From: Eubacterium sp.
GTDB taxonomy: Bacteria > Bacillota > Clostridia > Lachnospirales > Lachnospiraceae
NCBI GenBank assembly: GCA_003486385.1
Contig: DNFT01000001.1
Coordinates: 1-23,169, forward strand
Direction of reading: 5' to 3'
DNA: 23,169 nucleotides
Notes under the pieces: model-generated
The model's database searches: none
What the model saw: only the letters and a program-made list of their open reading frames with translations
What the model was told of the DNA's origin: nothing
Translations under genes and position numbers: made by a program
Shown here: piece after piece, positions 1-7,209 of the stretch
How positions within the stretch are numbered: position 1 is the first letter of the stretch
How the letters are laid out: each line of letters opens with the position of its first letter

Positions 1-285
1 TTTCCATCAGGGCGGTTTCCGTCACGTCTGAAGCCGTTGTCCCTGTTTCCGTCTCTGTTTCCATCAGGACGGTTTCCGTCACGCCTGAAGCCGTTGTCCC
101 TGTTTCCGTCTCTGTTTCCATCAGGGCGGTTTCCGTCACGTCTGAAGCCGTTATCCCTGTTTCCGTCTCTGTTTCCATCAGGGCGGTTTCCATCACGTCT
201 GAAGCCGTTGTCCCTGCTTCCGTCTCTGTTTCCGTCTCTGTTTCCATCAGAACGGTTTCCGTCACGTCTGAAGCCATTATCTCTG
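1..285. repeat. 57-bp tandem repeat inside infB
   Basis: The 10-mer TTTCCATCAG recurs at 1, 58, 115, 172 and 241. The first three intervals are 57 bp (19 codons). The fourth is 69 bp because a 12-bp submotif (GTCTCTGTTTCC, coding GNRD on the minus strand) is duplicated once more. All length changes are multiples of 3, so the reading frame is preserved. The array continues past the left edge, so the total copy number is unknown. Confidence 0.93.
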
Positions 286-674
286 TTTGCGCCATTATCC
301 TGTCTGCGATTATCACGTATATCCTTGCGGTCGCTGTTATGAGGATTATATACAGCGGTAATATGTGATTTCTTTTCGGCAGGCTTCTGCTCATTCTTTA
401 CCTGCTCATTTTTCGTCTGAGGTGCTGTAGCAACAGCCTCCTGCTTTGCTGCCTGCTCATTTCTTGCAGGCTGTTCCTTTATCTCCTTAGGTGCCTCTGT
501 ATTCTGCACTGTTGTACCCTTTCCAAAATGCTTTTTAACCATGTCGATTGCATTATCATCAATGCTGCTCGAATGACTCTTGACATCTACATTTTTGCTC
601 TGTAAATACTCTACTATATCACTATTTTTTAAATTCAATTCTTTCGATAATTCATATATTCTCATTTTAGGCAT
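1..674 (-). CDS. infB: Translation initiation factor IF-2, N-terminal part (cut by window edge)
   Basis: IF-2 is the GTPase that brings initiator tRNA to the ribosome. Only the first 224 codons are here; the GTPase core lies beyond the left edge. The ATG at 672-674 begins MPKMRIYELSKELNLKNSDI, the conserved IF2_N fold, and continues through VEYLQSKNVDVKSHSSSIDD. GGAGG at 683-687 lies 8 nt upstream, which favours this start over the internal ATG at 665. A charged linker rich in K, E, Q and A follows (about residues 55-125). From about residue 135 the protein becomes a repeat rich in Arg, Asp, Gly and Asn (units such as DNGFRRDGNRPDGNRDGNR), encoded by a 57-bp tandem repeat. IF-2 linkers are known to vary in length and composition. 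The start overlaps the ylxQ stop by 8 nt, so the two are probably translationally coupled. Confidence 0.95.
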   Translation of the reverse strand, partial: MPKMRIYELSKELNLKNSDIVEYLQSKNVDVKSHSSSIDDNAIDMVKKHFGKGTTVQNTEAPKEIKEQPARNEQAAKQEAVATAPQTKNEQVKNEQKPAEKKSHITAVYNPHNSDRKDIRDNRRQDNGANRDNGFRRDGNRSDGNRDGNRDGSRDNGFRRDGNRPDGNRDGNRDNGFRRDGNRPDGNRDGNRDNGFRRDGNRPDGNRDGNRDNGFRRDGNRPDG

Positions 675-1020
675 CAGCATTACCTCCTTCAATTATTTCG
701 ACCTGGGAATCCGATAATTCCCTGCATTTCTTTAACAGCGAATCAGCAAATCCCGTATCGAGAATTGCCAGTGACGCCCTAAACTGCTTTCCCATTGAAT
801 GTCCGAGAGTCTCCTTGTCTTTATATATCACAAGCGGAACTCCATAGAATGAACAGGAATCCTTAAATCCCTTCTTCGTCCTGTCCGAGGCGTCATCTGC
901 TATGATAACAAGGCGGGCTTTTCCTGCCTTTATGGCCTTATCCACAGAAAACTCACCACTTGTAACCGCTCCTGCTCTGGTGGCAAGACCTATCATTGAA
1001 AGTATTCTATCTTGATTCAA
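667..1020 (-). CDS. ylxQ: L7Ae-family ribosomal protein YlxQ
   Basis: This 117-aa protein matches the L7Ae/L30e-type RNA-binding fold found between ylxR and infB in Bacillota. Features are the opening MNQDRILSMIGLATRAGAVTSGE, the strand ARLVIIADDASDRT and the segment GVPLVIYKDKETLG. Family members bind kink-turn RNA and associate with the ribosome; the role of this copy is inferred. The start is TTG at 1018-1020, which overlaps the last codons of ylxR. AAGGAG lies about 10 nt upstream, inside ylxR. The next in-frame ATG (996) has no Shine-Dalgarno sequence and would remove part of the first helix. The stop overlaps the infB start, so ylxR, ylxQ and infB form a chain of overlapping genes. Confidence 0.9.
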   Translation of the reverse strand: MNQDRILSMIGLATRAGAVTSGEFSVDKAIKAGKARLVIIADDASDRTKKGFKDSCSFYGVPLVIYKDKETLGHSMGKQFRASLAILDTGFADSLLKKCRELSDSQVEIIEGGNADA

Positions 1021-1285
1021 TTTTCTCTAACTCCTTTTTAAGTGCTTCATATACATCGGAAGGTATCTGGCACTTAAGTGAGCGTTCCAAGCCCTTCGAT
1101 TTGATTGCTTTGTTAAGACAATTCATATCTGCGCAGATATATGCACCTCTTCCGTTCTTTCGACCGGTCGCATCAAGAAGAATCTCTCCCTCCTGTGTCT
1201 TTATTACCCTGAGCATGGACTTCTTGTCTTTCATTTCACCACAGCCCAGACACTGCCTTTGTGGTATTTTTCTGGTTACAGCCAT
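1007..1285 (-). CDS. ylxR: YlxR/RnpM family RNA-binding protein (DUF448)
   Basis: The 92-aa protein has the YlxR hallmarks: RKIPQRQCLGCGEMKDKKSM at the N-terminus (C-x-x-C pair), a central DATGRKNGRGAYIC segment, and a C-terminal helix ending in LKKELEKIESR. Homologues are small basic RNA-binding proteins encoded between nusA and ylxQ; one was described as a modulator of RNase P and is called RnpM. The ATG at 1283-1285 has only a weak purine-rich sequence upstream, so translation may depend on coupling to nusA, which ends 42 nt earlier. Its end overlaps the TTG start of ylxQ by 14 nt. Confidence 0.92.
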   Translation of the reverse strand: MAVTRKIPQRQCLGCGEMKDKKSMLRVIKTQEGEILLDATGRKNGRGAYICADMNCLNKAIKSKGLERSLKCQIPSDVYEALKKELEKIESR

Positions 1286-1327
1286 AACATCACGCTTTCT
1301 ATCAATAAAATACTAATACTGTGGGGA

Positions 1328-2467
1328 TTACTGCTCCTCTGTCCCGGAAGCCTCATCCTCATAGTTATCATCCTGTGAATATTCATCCTCCTCGTACTCA
1401 TCGTTATAAGGATTCATGTAATCTTCACCAAGCTCCTTCATCTGTGACTCACTCTTTATATCAATCTTAAAGCCTGTAAGCTTAGCTGCAAGTCTTGCGT
1501 TCTGTCCTTCCTTGCCGATTGCAAGTGAAAGCTGGTAATCAGGAACAACAACTCTTGCCGTCTTAGCCTCATCATCTGCGATAACAGATACAACCTTAGC
1601 CGGGCTTAACGCATTCTCAATCAGATATGCCGCATTCTCATTCCATGCGACAATATCAATCTTCTCACCGCCAAGCTCCTCAACAACGGCGTTAACTCTT
1701 GCTCCGTTGATACCTACACAAGCTCCTACAGGATCTACATCAGGATTACTTGACCATACTGCTATCTTAGTTCTTGAGCCTGCCTCTCTTGCCACATTCA
1801 TAATCTCGACTGTTCCATCACGGACCTCAGCAACCTCAGCCTCGAAGAGTCTCTTCACAAGCTCCGGATGTGTTCTTGAAACTAAAATCTTAGGTCCCTT
1901 GTTTCCGTTCTTTACCTCAAGCACATATACCTTGACACGGTCATTAGGCTTAAAGGTCTCACCCCTCACCATCTCGCTCTCGTTGAGTGTTGCGTCAACC
2001 TTGCCAAGATTGATGATAACATTCTTCCCGACATAGCGCTGTACAACACCTGTCACAACTTCCTTTTCCTTGCTGCTGTACTGGTCAAAAAGAACATTCC
2101 TCTCCTCCTCACGGATGGTCTGGAGAATGACATTCTTTGCAACCTGTATTGCAATACGTCCGAAATCCTTCGACTTAACCTCAATATTTACCATATCTCC
2201 GATGTCATACTTAGCGTTAATCATCTTAGCATCAGCAAGGCTTATCTGTGTTGTGTCGTCTGTCACATCATCGACAACCTCTTTCTCGGCGATAACCTTG
2301 AAATCACCTGTCTCCCTGTTGATTGTCACCTTAAAATTATCTGCCTTTCCAAAGTGATTCTTGCAAGCTGTAAGAAGTGAAGTCTCTATAGCCGAAAGTA
2401 ACTTCTCCTTGCTTATCTCCTTCTCCTTCTCAAGCGCATTAAGTGCTTCAATTAATTCCTTGTTCAT
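1328..2467 (-). CDS. nusA: Transcription termination/antitermination factor NusA
   Basis: NusA binds RNA polymerase and nascent RNA and modulates pausing, termination and antitermination. Read from MNKELIEALNALEKEKEISK, the order is the N-terminal polymerase-binding domain (about 1-130), an S1 domain (about 133-200, containing VVTGVVQRYVGKNVIINLGK), KH1 (around VGACVGINGARVNAVVEELG) and KH2 (around SLAIGKEGQNARLAAKLTG). An acidic tail of D, E, Y and N residues ends the protein, as in many Bacillota NusA proteins. The longest frame starts at 2479, but its first codons are themselves the GGAGG sequence at 2473-2477. Taking that as the Shine-Dalgarno site puts the start at the ATG at 2465-2467, with 5-nt spacing, giving 379 aa. 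The gap to rimP upstream is 120 nt with no clear terminator. Confidence 0.95.
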   Translation of the reverse strand: MNKELIEALNALEKEKEISKEKLLSAIETSLLTACKNHFGKADNFKVTINRETGDFKVIAEKEVVDDVTDDTTQISLADAKMINAKYDIGDMVNIEVKSKDFGRIAIQVAKNVILQTIREEERNVLFDQYSSKEKEVVTGVVQRYVGKNVIINLGKVDATLNESEMVRGETFKPNDRVKVYVLEVKNGNKGPKILVSRTHPELVKRLFEAEVAEVRDGTVEIMNVAREAGSRTKIAVWSSNPDVDPVGACVGINGARVNAVVEELGGEKIDIVAWNENAAYLIENALSPAKVVSVIADDEAKTARVVVPDYQLSLAIGKEGQNARLAAKLTGFKIDIKSESQMKELGEDYMNPYNDEYEEDEYSQDDNYEDEASGTEEQ

Positions 2468-2587
2468 CATATCCTCCATTTCTGACCATATTATCGCTAT
2501 AATGTCAATGATATACGCAATCCGCTCCGCTTCCTGCCCATATAAAATTGATATTTCACATCTTAAATTTTTATAGACTGTCTGTTT

Positions 2588-3055
2588 TTAAAAATCGAAT
2601 GCAAGTCTTATGAGTGCAAGTGCTGCCCTTTCGTAGACAGCGGTTGTGCCATCCTCATGCTCTATTGTAACCGTACTGTCATCAAATGCTGTAAGAATAC
2701 CGCGGTCCTCCTTCACCTTGTTGACCGCCTTGTAGAGTCTTAACTCAACCTCATTGCCAATATTCCGCTTAAAATCCTTATCCTTCCTGAGCGGTCTTAA
2801 AAGTCCCGGTGAGCTGACCTCAAGAATGTACGCATCATCAATGAAATCTTCCTTATCAAGTAAATCGGAAAATGCCCTGCTCACAAGCTCGCAGTCATCC
2901 ACCGTGATTCCGCCCTCCTTGTCAATATAAGCTCTAAGGTACCAGCTGCTGCCTTCCTTCACATACTCAACATCAACCAGTTCAAAATGATTAGCCTCTA
3001 TTATAGGAGTAATCATTGCCTCGGCCCTCGCCTCATATTCCTCTCTTCTTGCCAT
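2588..3055 (-). CDS. rimP: Ribosome maturation factor RimP
   Basis: RimP assists maturation of the 30S subunit. The 155-aa product reads MARREEYEARAEAMITPIIE, then FELVDVEYVKEGSSWYLRAY with IDKEGGITVDDCELVSRAFS, and contains EVSSPGLLRPLRKDKDFKRN, all typical of RimP. The C-terminal part (about 90-155) is the SH3-like domain. A longer frame reaches 3145 but its extra 30 codons run through the leader hairpin and look untranslated. The ATG at 3053-3055 has AAGGA 4 nt upstream and AGGA 9 nt upstream and gives the usual family length. This is the first gene of the rimP-nusA-ylxR-ylxQ-infB operon. Confidence 0.94.
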   Translation of the reverse strand: MARREEYEARAEAMITPIIEANHFELVDVEYVKEGSSWYLRAYIDKEGGITVDDCELVSRAFSDLLDKEDFIDDAYILEVSSPGLLRPLRKDKDFKRNIGNEVELRLYKAVNKVKEDRGILTAFDDSTVTIEHEDGTTAVYERAALALIRLAFDF

Positions 3056-3125
3056 AATGTCCTTTCCTGTTAAAACACATCCACCTGGGGCTTCCCATAA
3101 AATAGAAAACCCTAAAGTAAAACGA

Positions 3126-3149
3126 AAGAGTGGGTTCACACCCACTCTT
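3126..3149 (-). promoter_or_regulatory. Leader hairpin upstream of rimP, attenuator-like
   Basis: A perfect 10-bp inverted repeat (AAGAGTGGGT at 3126-3135, ACCCACTCTT at 3140-3149) encloses a 4-nt loop. On the minus strand the stem is followed by TCGTTTTACTTT, a broken U-rich tract. It lies in the leader between the promoter (3181-3209) and the rimP start (3055). It could be an inefficient terminator or attenuator, or an RNA stability element. Confidence 0.6.
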
Positions 3150-3180
3150 GCCAGTCAACATGTATCATAAATCAGTTAAT

Positions 3181-3209
3181 ACTATATCACACTATTCTAT
3201 AGAATGCAA
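3181..3209 (-). promoter_or_regulatory. Sigma-A type promoter for the rimP-infB operon
   Basis: On the minus strand TTGCAT (3204-3209) and TATAGT (3181-3186) are separated by 17 bp. The predicted start near 3174 leaves a leader of roughly 120 nt before rimP, containing the hairpin at 3126-3149. It sits just past the end of the AraC gene, where no clear terminator is seen, so read-through from upstream is also possible. Confidence 0.72.
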
Positions 3210-3217
3210 GCACTTTT

Positions 3218-4099
3218 TTATCCTCTGTTCCACTGTGCCCACTTTTTCCTATATTCCTCGGCAGTCATGCCCTCATTTTCAATAAAAAGGTGTCTGAACA
3301 AATCCGTGTTCATTATACCTGATTCAACCACTATCTCCTTCACCGGCTTTACCGAAAATCTTAAAAGCTCCTTGGCACAGTTAAATCTTCTGTTGAGAAT
3401 ATAGTCGCACAGGTCAATTCCGTACTTGTCCTTGAACTGCCTGTTTATGGCTATCTCATCCATGCCGTATTCACCGCACACGCTCTCAAGCAGATCCTCC
3501 TCCTTGAACCTGGCATTTACAGATTCGCGGATACTGTTGAGTATATCCGGATTGAGCTTCTTATTGTCCTCGTTGATAATCTCAACAAGCATGGTTGTGA
3601 CAAGATTAGTGAGCAGATTATGGCTTACATACTCACTTGTAATGTCCTTCTCATCCTGATTAGACATAACCTCATCAATAATGCCACTGTATTTCTTTAT
3701 ATCTGCTGCCTTAAAGACAGGCGAACCTCCATTTTTTTCAAGGAATATTCCATAATAATCCCTAAGCAGTGCCCCATCCATGTGAACCCACATAAGCTCC
3801 CACTGTGAATCATCTCCGCTGCAATGCTCATAGCTTCTGCGGCAGTCAATAAAAGCACAGTCCCCGGCCTTTACACTGTAATCCTTCCCATCAAATGACA
3901 CTCTTCCGTTTCCTGACATAACAACCATAAAAAGATAGGATTCCAGGTTGCTTCTGCTGCTTACATGAGGCTTGATGCTTTTAAGCTTTCCGGTCTCCTG
4001 TACATATATAAGCTTCTTTCTTGCAAATTCACTCGGAGTGTGAAGGTATCTTTTTGAACTTGTCATCTCATTGGTATCAAATAATGCTTCCTCACTCAA
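3218..4099 (-). CDS. AraC family transcriptional regulator
   Basis: The 293-aa protein has an N-terminal cupin-like sensing domain (about residues 40-135, including FMVVMSGNGRVSFDGKDYSV and KAGDCAFIDCRRSYEHCSGD) and a C-terminal double helix-turn-helix of AraC/XylS type (about 190-290, with FKDKYGIDLCDYILNRRFNC, AKELLRFSVKPVKEIVVESG and MTAEEYRKKW). Such proteins usually respond to a sugar or metabolite; the ligand is unknown. The longest frame begins at 4135, but AGGAGG at 4108-4113 lies 8 nt before an in-frame TTG at 4097-4099, which I take as the start. That TTG overlaps the end of the epimerase gene (stop 4092-4094), indicating translational coupling. Its target could be its own operon or genes outside the window. 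Confidence 0.85.
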   Translation of the reverse strand: MSEEALFDTNEMTSSKRYLHTPSEFARKKLIYVQETGKLKSIKPHVSSRSNLESYLFMVVMSGNGRVSFDGKDYSVKAGDCAFIDCRRSYEHCSGDDSQWELMWVHMDGALLRDYYGIFLEKNGGSPVFKAADIKKYSGIIDEVMSNQDEKDITSEYVSHNLLTNLVTTMLVEIINEDNKKLNPDILNSIRESVNARFKEEDLLESVCGEYGMDEIAINRQFKDKYGIDLCDYILNRRFNCAKELLRFSVKPVKEIVVESGIMNTDLFRHLFIENEGMTAEEYRKKWAQWNRG

Positions 4100-5063
4100 G
4101 CTTTTCACCTCCTGTCCTCTCACGCCAGTAATCAAGTATTTCCCTTATGGTCTGATTCAATGGAATATCCGGCTTCCATCCCGTCTGTTCATTTATCTTG
4201 GTGATATCCGCCTCTATAACCGGGACATCAACCGGTCTTATCTTATTCTGGTCAACCTTTACTTCTATATCAGCGCTCGACATTCCTATTATCATGTCAA
4301 GCATTGCTCTTATCTCTATAGCATTTCCACTGCCGACATTGTAAGTCTCACCTGCCCTGCCTTTAAGCGAAAGCAGTCCATAAGCTCTCGCAACATCCCT
4401 TACATCCGTAAAATCTCTCCGCGCCGCAAGATTTCCCACATACATAACCGGCTCCCTTAATCCGTTCTCAATCTCCGCAACCTGCTTGCAGAAATCCGAC
4501 ACCACAAATATCGGTGACTGTCCGGGACCGACATGATTGAATGCCCTCACAAGCATAATCTCCATATCATAAGCCTTAGAGTATATAGTTCCAATCATAT
4601 TCTGGCACACCTTCGTGGCAGCATATATATTTCCCGGACGCAGCATGGTAGCCTCGCTTATCGGTGTCTCATCCTCCAGAATATGTCCGTATTCCTCGCC
4701 GGAGCCAATCAAAAGCACCCGCGGCTTATAGTACAGCTCCCTGACTGCATCCATCAGATTCACACTTCCCTTGATATTCACATCTATAGTGAGCGCAGGC
4801 TCCTTCCACGCCACACTCACCGAGCTCTGTGCAGCCAGATGATATATATAGTCCGGTCTGACCGCGAACAGCAGTTCAACTATGTCATTCTTATTCAGAA
4901 TATCAAGTTCATAAATCCTCTCCCCAAGAAACAGCAATTCATCCTGTGTCTGTGTACCGGGAAGCTTGGTTGCATATACTTCCATGCCAAATTCATTTTG
5001 CAGGCAGCCAGCCAGATAACTCCCGACAAAACCACCCGCACCTATAATCAATGCCTTTTTCAT
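4092..5063 (-). CDS. NAD-dependent epimerase/dehydratase, GDP-4-keto-6-deoxy-D-mannose reductase-like
   Basis: This is an extended short-chain dehydrogenase/reductase of 323 aa. The nucleotide-binding motif GAGGFVGS is at residues 8-15, the catalytic Tyr and Lys are in YAATK (147-151), and Ser121 lies in IGSGEEYG. The stretch AFNHVGPGQSPIFVVSDFCK is characteristic of the Rmd/GDP-mannose dehydratase branch, suggesting reduction of GDP-4-keto-6-deoxy-D-mannose to GDP-D-rhamnose or a related 6-deoxyhexose for surface polysaccharide. No GDP-mannose 4,6-dehydratase gene (the usual partner) is visible here, so the substrate is tentative. The gene ends inside the start of the AraC regulator and begins 23 bp after the rhomboid-like gene, so the three are probably cotranscribed. 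Confidence 0.85.
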   Translation of the reverse strand: MKKALIIGAGGFVGSYLAGCLQNEFGMEVYATKLPGTQTQDELLFLGERIYELDILNKNDIVELLFAVRPDYIYHLAAQSSVSVAWKEPALTIDVNIKGSVNLMDAVRELYYKPRVLLIGSGEEYGHILEDETPISEATMLRPGNIYAATKVCQNMIGTIYSKAYDMEIMLVRAFNHVGPGQSPIFVVSDFCKQVAEIENGLREPVMYVGNLAARRDFTDVRDVARAYGLLSLKGRAGETYNVGSGNAIEIRAMLDMIIGMSSADIEVKVDQNKIRPVDVPVIEADITKINEQTGWKPDIPLNQTIREILDYWRERTGGEKLE

Positions 5064-5086
5064 ATCAATTCCGCTTCCTTATTGAA

Positions 5087-5968
5087 TTACTCAAAATGCT
5101 TGTGCGTGTACAGATGCTCCTGACAGAATTCATAGTTACCATTACACTTAGAGCAGTAACGGAAGACAAGATTATCCCCATCCTTCTCAGTTCTTCCACA
5201 GATAGCACACTTATGCTTAGTTCCGTTAGGAGCTGCCGCTGCCTTGACGTTTTTCTTGTAGACATACCTGCGGTGCATTTCCTTAGGGGCGAATCTTTTC
5301 ATATTTCTTGTTCCGAAATAGAACAGAATAAAATTAAGCACGGATACAATGATGCTCACTCTCGTAGCCCATATAAGCTGTGACGCATACTGGACTCCAG
5401 CCGCACCATAGGCAGCGGAGTAAAGGCTCTTGTATTTTCCGACAGCAATAAATTCATAACCCATATAAATCACATCTATAATCGCAAGCCACTTAATCTT
5501 AATAGGAATAACCATCATAAAGTACACCTGGACATCAGGAAAGCATACTGCAAATGCAAGAAAAGATGCCATATTGATATAGTATGTGCTCGGGCTCATG
5601 CTGATTCCTGTAATCCAGTAGACTATCATTGTACTGATTGTCATAAAAAATATACCGGAAAAGACATAGCAGTTATAGCGGAAGCTTCCCCAATATTTCT
5701 CAAGCGAAGAACCTATAAAATACTGGAACATAAACATAAACAATATAAAGAAGGAAAAGCTCTCGGGAACCGTACATACCCACGTTATAAGTCTCCACAC
5801 CTGCCCCTTCATAACAAGTGCGGGATTAAGCTCCAGATAGCTGTATGCAGCCGGAGCCGTAAGCAAAAGCACATAGCCGATTCCATAAGCTGCCAGCACA
5901 TAAATAATAAGATTCTTTATCGCATATCTTCCATATTTCTTTTCAAGTTTTGCTAAAAAATTATTCAC
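5087..5968 (-). CDS. Rhomboid-like membrane protein with C-terminal zinc ribbon, probably inactive as a protease
   Basis: A 293-aa membrane protein with about six hydrophobic segments between residues 17 and 220. The segment MKGQVWRLITWV resembles the WR loop of rhomboids, and FPDVQVYFMMVIPIKIKWLA matches a conserved stretch of rhomboid-like proteins. The GxSG catalytic motif is not found: the expected place reads INMASFLAFA. I therefore call it a likely pseudoprotease. After a basic linker the C-terminus carries C254-x2-C257, C272-x2-C275 and then C282 and H285, a zinc-ribbon-like module followed by a His-rich end. The start is GTG (5966-5968), with AAAGGA about 10 nt upstream; no other in-frame start precedes the first membrane helix. 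It lies between corA and the epimerase gene. Function unknown. Confidence 0.72.
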   Translation of the reverse strand: MNNFLAKLEKKYGRYAIKNLIIYVLAAYGIGYVLLLTAPAAYSYLELNPALVMKGQVWRLITWVCTVPESFSFFILFMFMFQYFIGSSLEKYWGSFRYNCYVFSGIFFMTISTMIVYWITGISMSPSTYYINMASFLAFAVCFPDVQVYFMMVIPIKIKWLAIIDVIYMGYEFIAVGKYKSLYSAAYGAAGVQYASQLIWATRVSIIVSVLNFILFYFGTRNMKRFAPKEMHRRYVYKKNVKAAAAPNGTKHKCAICGRTEKDGDNLVFRYCSKCNGNYEFCQEHLYTHKHFE

Positions 5969-6062
5969 TCTTTCTCTTTCCTTTTCTCAATAATTATTTT
6001 TCCCTCATATTCAAACAGGCATCCCTACAATCCCGAAGCATAAGCCTGACAGCCATCAGCTT

Positions 6063-7007
6063 CTAAAACAAATCCTTCTTCCAGAAGATAATCGACACAA
6101 TAAATGACAGGATTATGGAAAATCCTATGACTATCAGGAAGCCAAACGGGCTGTCTGCAAACGGCATTCCTGATGTAGACACATTCATTCCGTAAAAGCT
6201 CGCCACCATAGTCGGGATAGAAAGTACTATCGTAACTGTGGCAAGAAACTTCATCGACTGATTCAGGTTATTGGAAATAATTGAAGCAAAAGCATCCATG
6301 CTTCCGCTTAAAATGCCGCTGTATATACTGGCCATCTCAATCGCCTGCTTGTTCTCGACAATGACATCCTCAAGCAGGTCTTCATCCTCAGGATATTTCT
6401 TAATCTTATCTATCCGGAAAAGCTTCTCAAGCACAAGCTCATTGCCCTTGAGGGACGTTGTGAAATACACGAGTGACTTTTCCAGTTCCTGAAGCTCTAA
6501 CAGCTCCTTATTCTTCTGGTCTTCACGAAGCTTCTTCTCAAGCAGTTCGCTTCTTTTATCTATATTTCTGAGATAATTGAGGAAAAGCGTTGCATTTCTG
6601 TACAGAATCTGAAGGATGAATCTTGTCTTCTTGTAGGTATAGAATTCCCTCACCCTTCCATCCATAAAGTTGTTAAGAACAGGGGTATCTTCAAGGCAGA
6701 TAGTTATTATCTGGCTGTCAGTTACAGCAATACCAAGAGGTATTGTTCCGTACCAGTCCTTGCCGTTTCTCTCTTCAATGACGGGAATATCAACAACTAT
6801 AAGTGTATAATCATCCTCGACCTGTATACGTGAGCGCTCCTCGTCATCAAGTGCTGCCCTAAGGTCTTCAAGCTGGATGCTGCACTCTGACGCAACCGTC
6901 TGCAGCTCATCAGCACTCGGTGCCGTCATGGCAATCCAGCATCCCGGCTCTATCTCATTTCTTCGCACCGTTCCGTGATGCTCCGAACTTAAAAATATCT
7001 TATACAT
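6063..7007 (-). CDS. corA: CorA-family divalent cation transporter
   Basis: CorA proteins are homopentameric magnesium (sometimes cobalt, nickel or zinc) channels of the inner membrane. The 314-aa product has a long acidic and coiled-coil cytoplasmic domain, then two C-terminal membrane segments (about 250-271 and 288-310). The signature YGMN is at 272-275, at the end of the first segment, and the protein ends in a basic tail (WKKDLF). The longest frame starts at 7055 with no ribosome binding site. The ATG at 7005-7007 (MYKIFLSSEHHGTV) has AGAGG upstream with about 8-nt spacing and gives the usual length. It is read from a strong promoter at 7080-7108. No clear terminator separates it from the rhomboid-like gene. 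Confidence 0.92.
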   Translation of the reverse strand: MYKIFLSSEHHGTVRRNEIEPGCWIAMTAPSADELQTVASECSIQLEDLRAALDDEERSRIQVEDDYTLIVVDIPVIEERNGKDWYGTIPLGIAVTDSQIITICLEDTPVLNNFMDGRVREFYTYKKTRFILQILYRNATLFLNYLRNIDKRSELLEKKLREDQKNKELLELQELEKSLVYFTTSLKGNELVLEKLFRIDKIKKYPEDEDLLEDVIVENKQAIEMASIYSGILSGSMDAFASIISNNLNQSMKFLATVTIVLSIPTMVASFYGMNVSTSGMPFADSPFGFLIVIGFSIILSFIVSIIFWKKDLF

Positions 7008-7079
7008 ACGGACTACCTCTATTCCCAATAGCCTGATATCTATTGTTTTGGACATATTTTTATAAACAAATCAATTTTT

Positions 7080-7108
7080 AGTATAATTTTTTTTTAATAT
7101 TTTGTCAA
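7080..7108 (-). promoter_or_regulatory. Consensus promoter for corA
   Basis: On the minus strand TTGACA (7103-7108) and TATACT (7080-7085) have a 17-bp, very A-rich spacer. Transcription should begin near 7073, leaving about 65 nt of leader before the chosen corA start at 7007. It is back-to-back with the plus-strand promoter at 7115-7149. Confidence 0.85.
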
Positions 7109-7114
7109 TGACGG

Positions 7115-7149
7115 TTGCTATTGATATTTAAAAAAAATTATAATATAAT
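7115..7149 (+). promoter_or_regulatory. Overlapping promoters for the 1411-aa gene
   Basis: Two alternatives overlap: TTGATA (7121-7126) with TATAAT (7144-7149) at 17-bp spacing, and TTGCTA (7115-7120) with TATAAT (7139-7144) at 18 bp. Either would start transcription near 7151-7156, about 55 nt before the ATG at 7210. Confidence 0.8.
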
Positions 7150-7209
7150 GTAACATACTTGGGTTTTGTAACCTTTCTTATTATTTATAGATAAAGGAGA
7201 TGTATTCTC

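Noticed and set aside
37..342. Plus-strand open frame of 101 codons rich in Ser, Phe, Pro, Leu
   Set aside because: It is the antisense of the infB 57-bp repeat; the minus-strand frame has IF2_N homology and a ribosome binding site.
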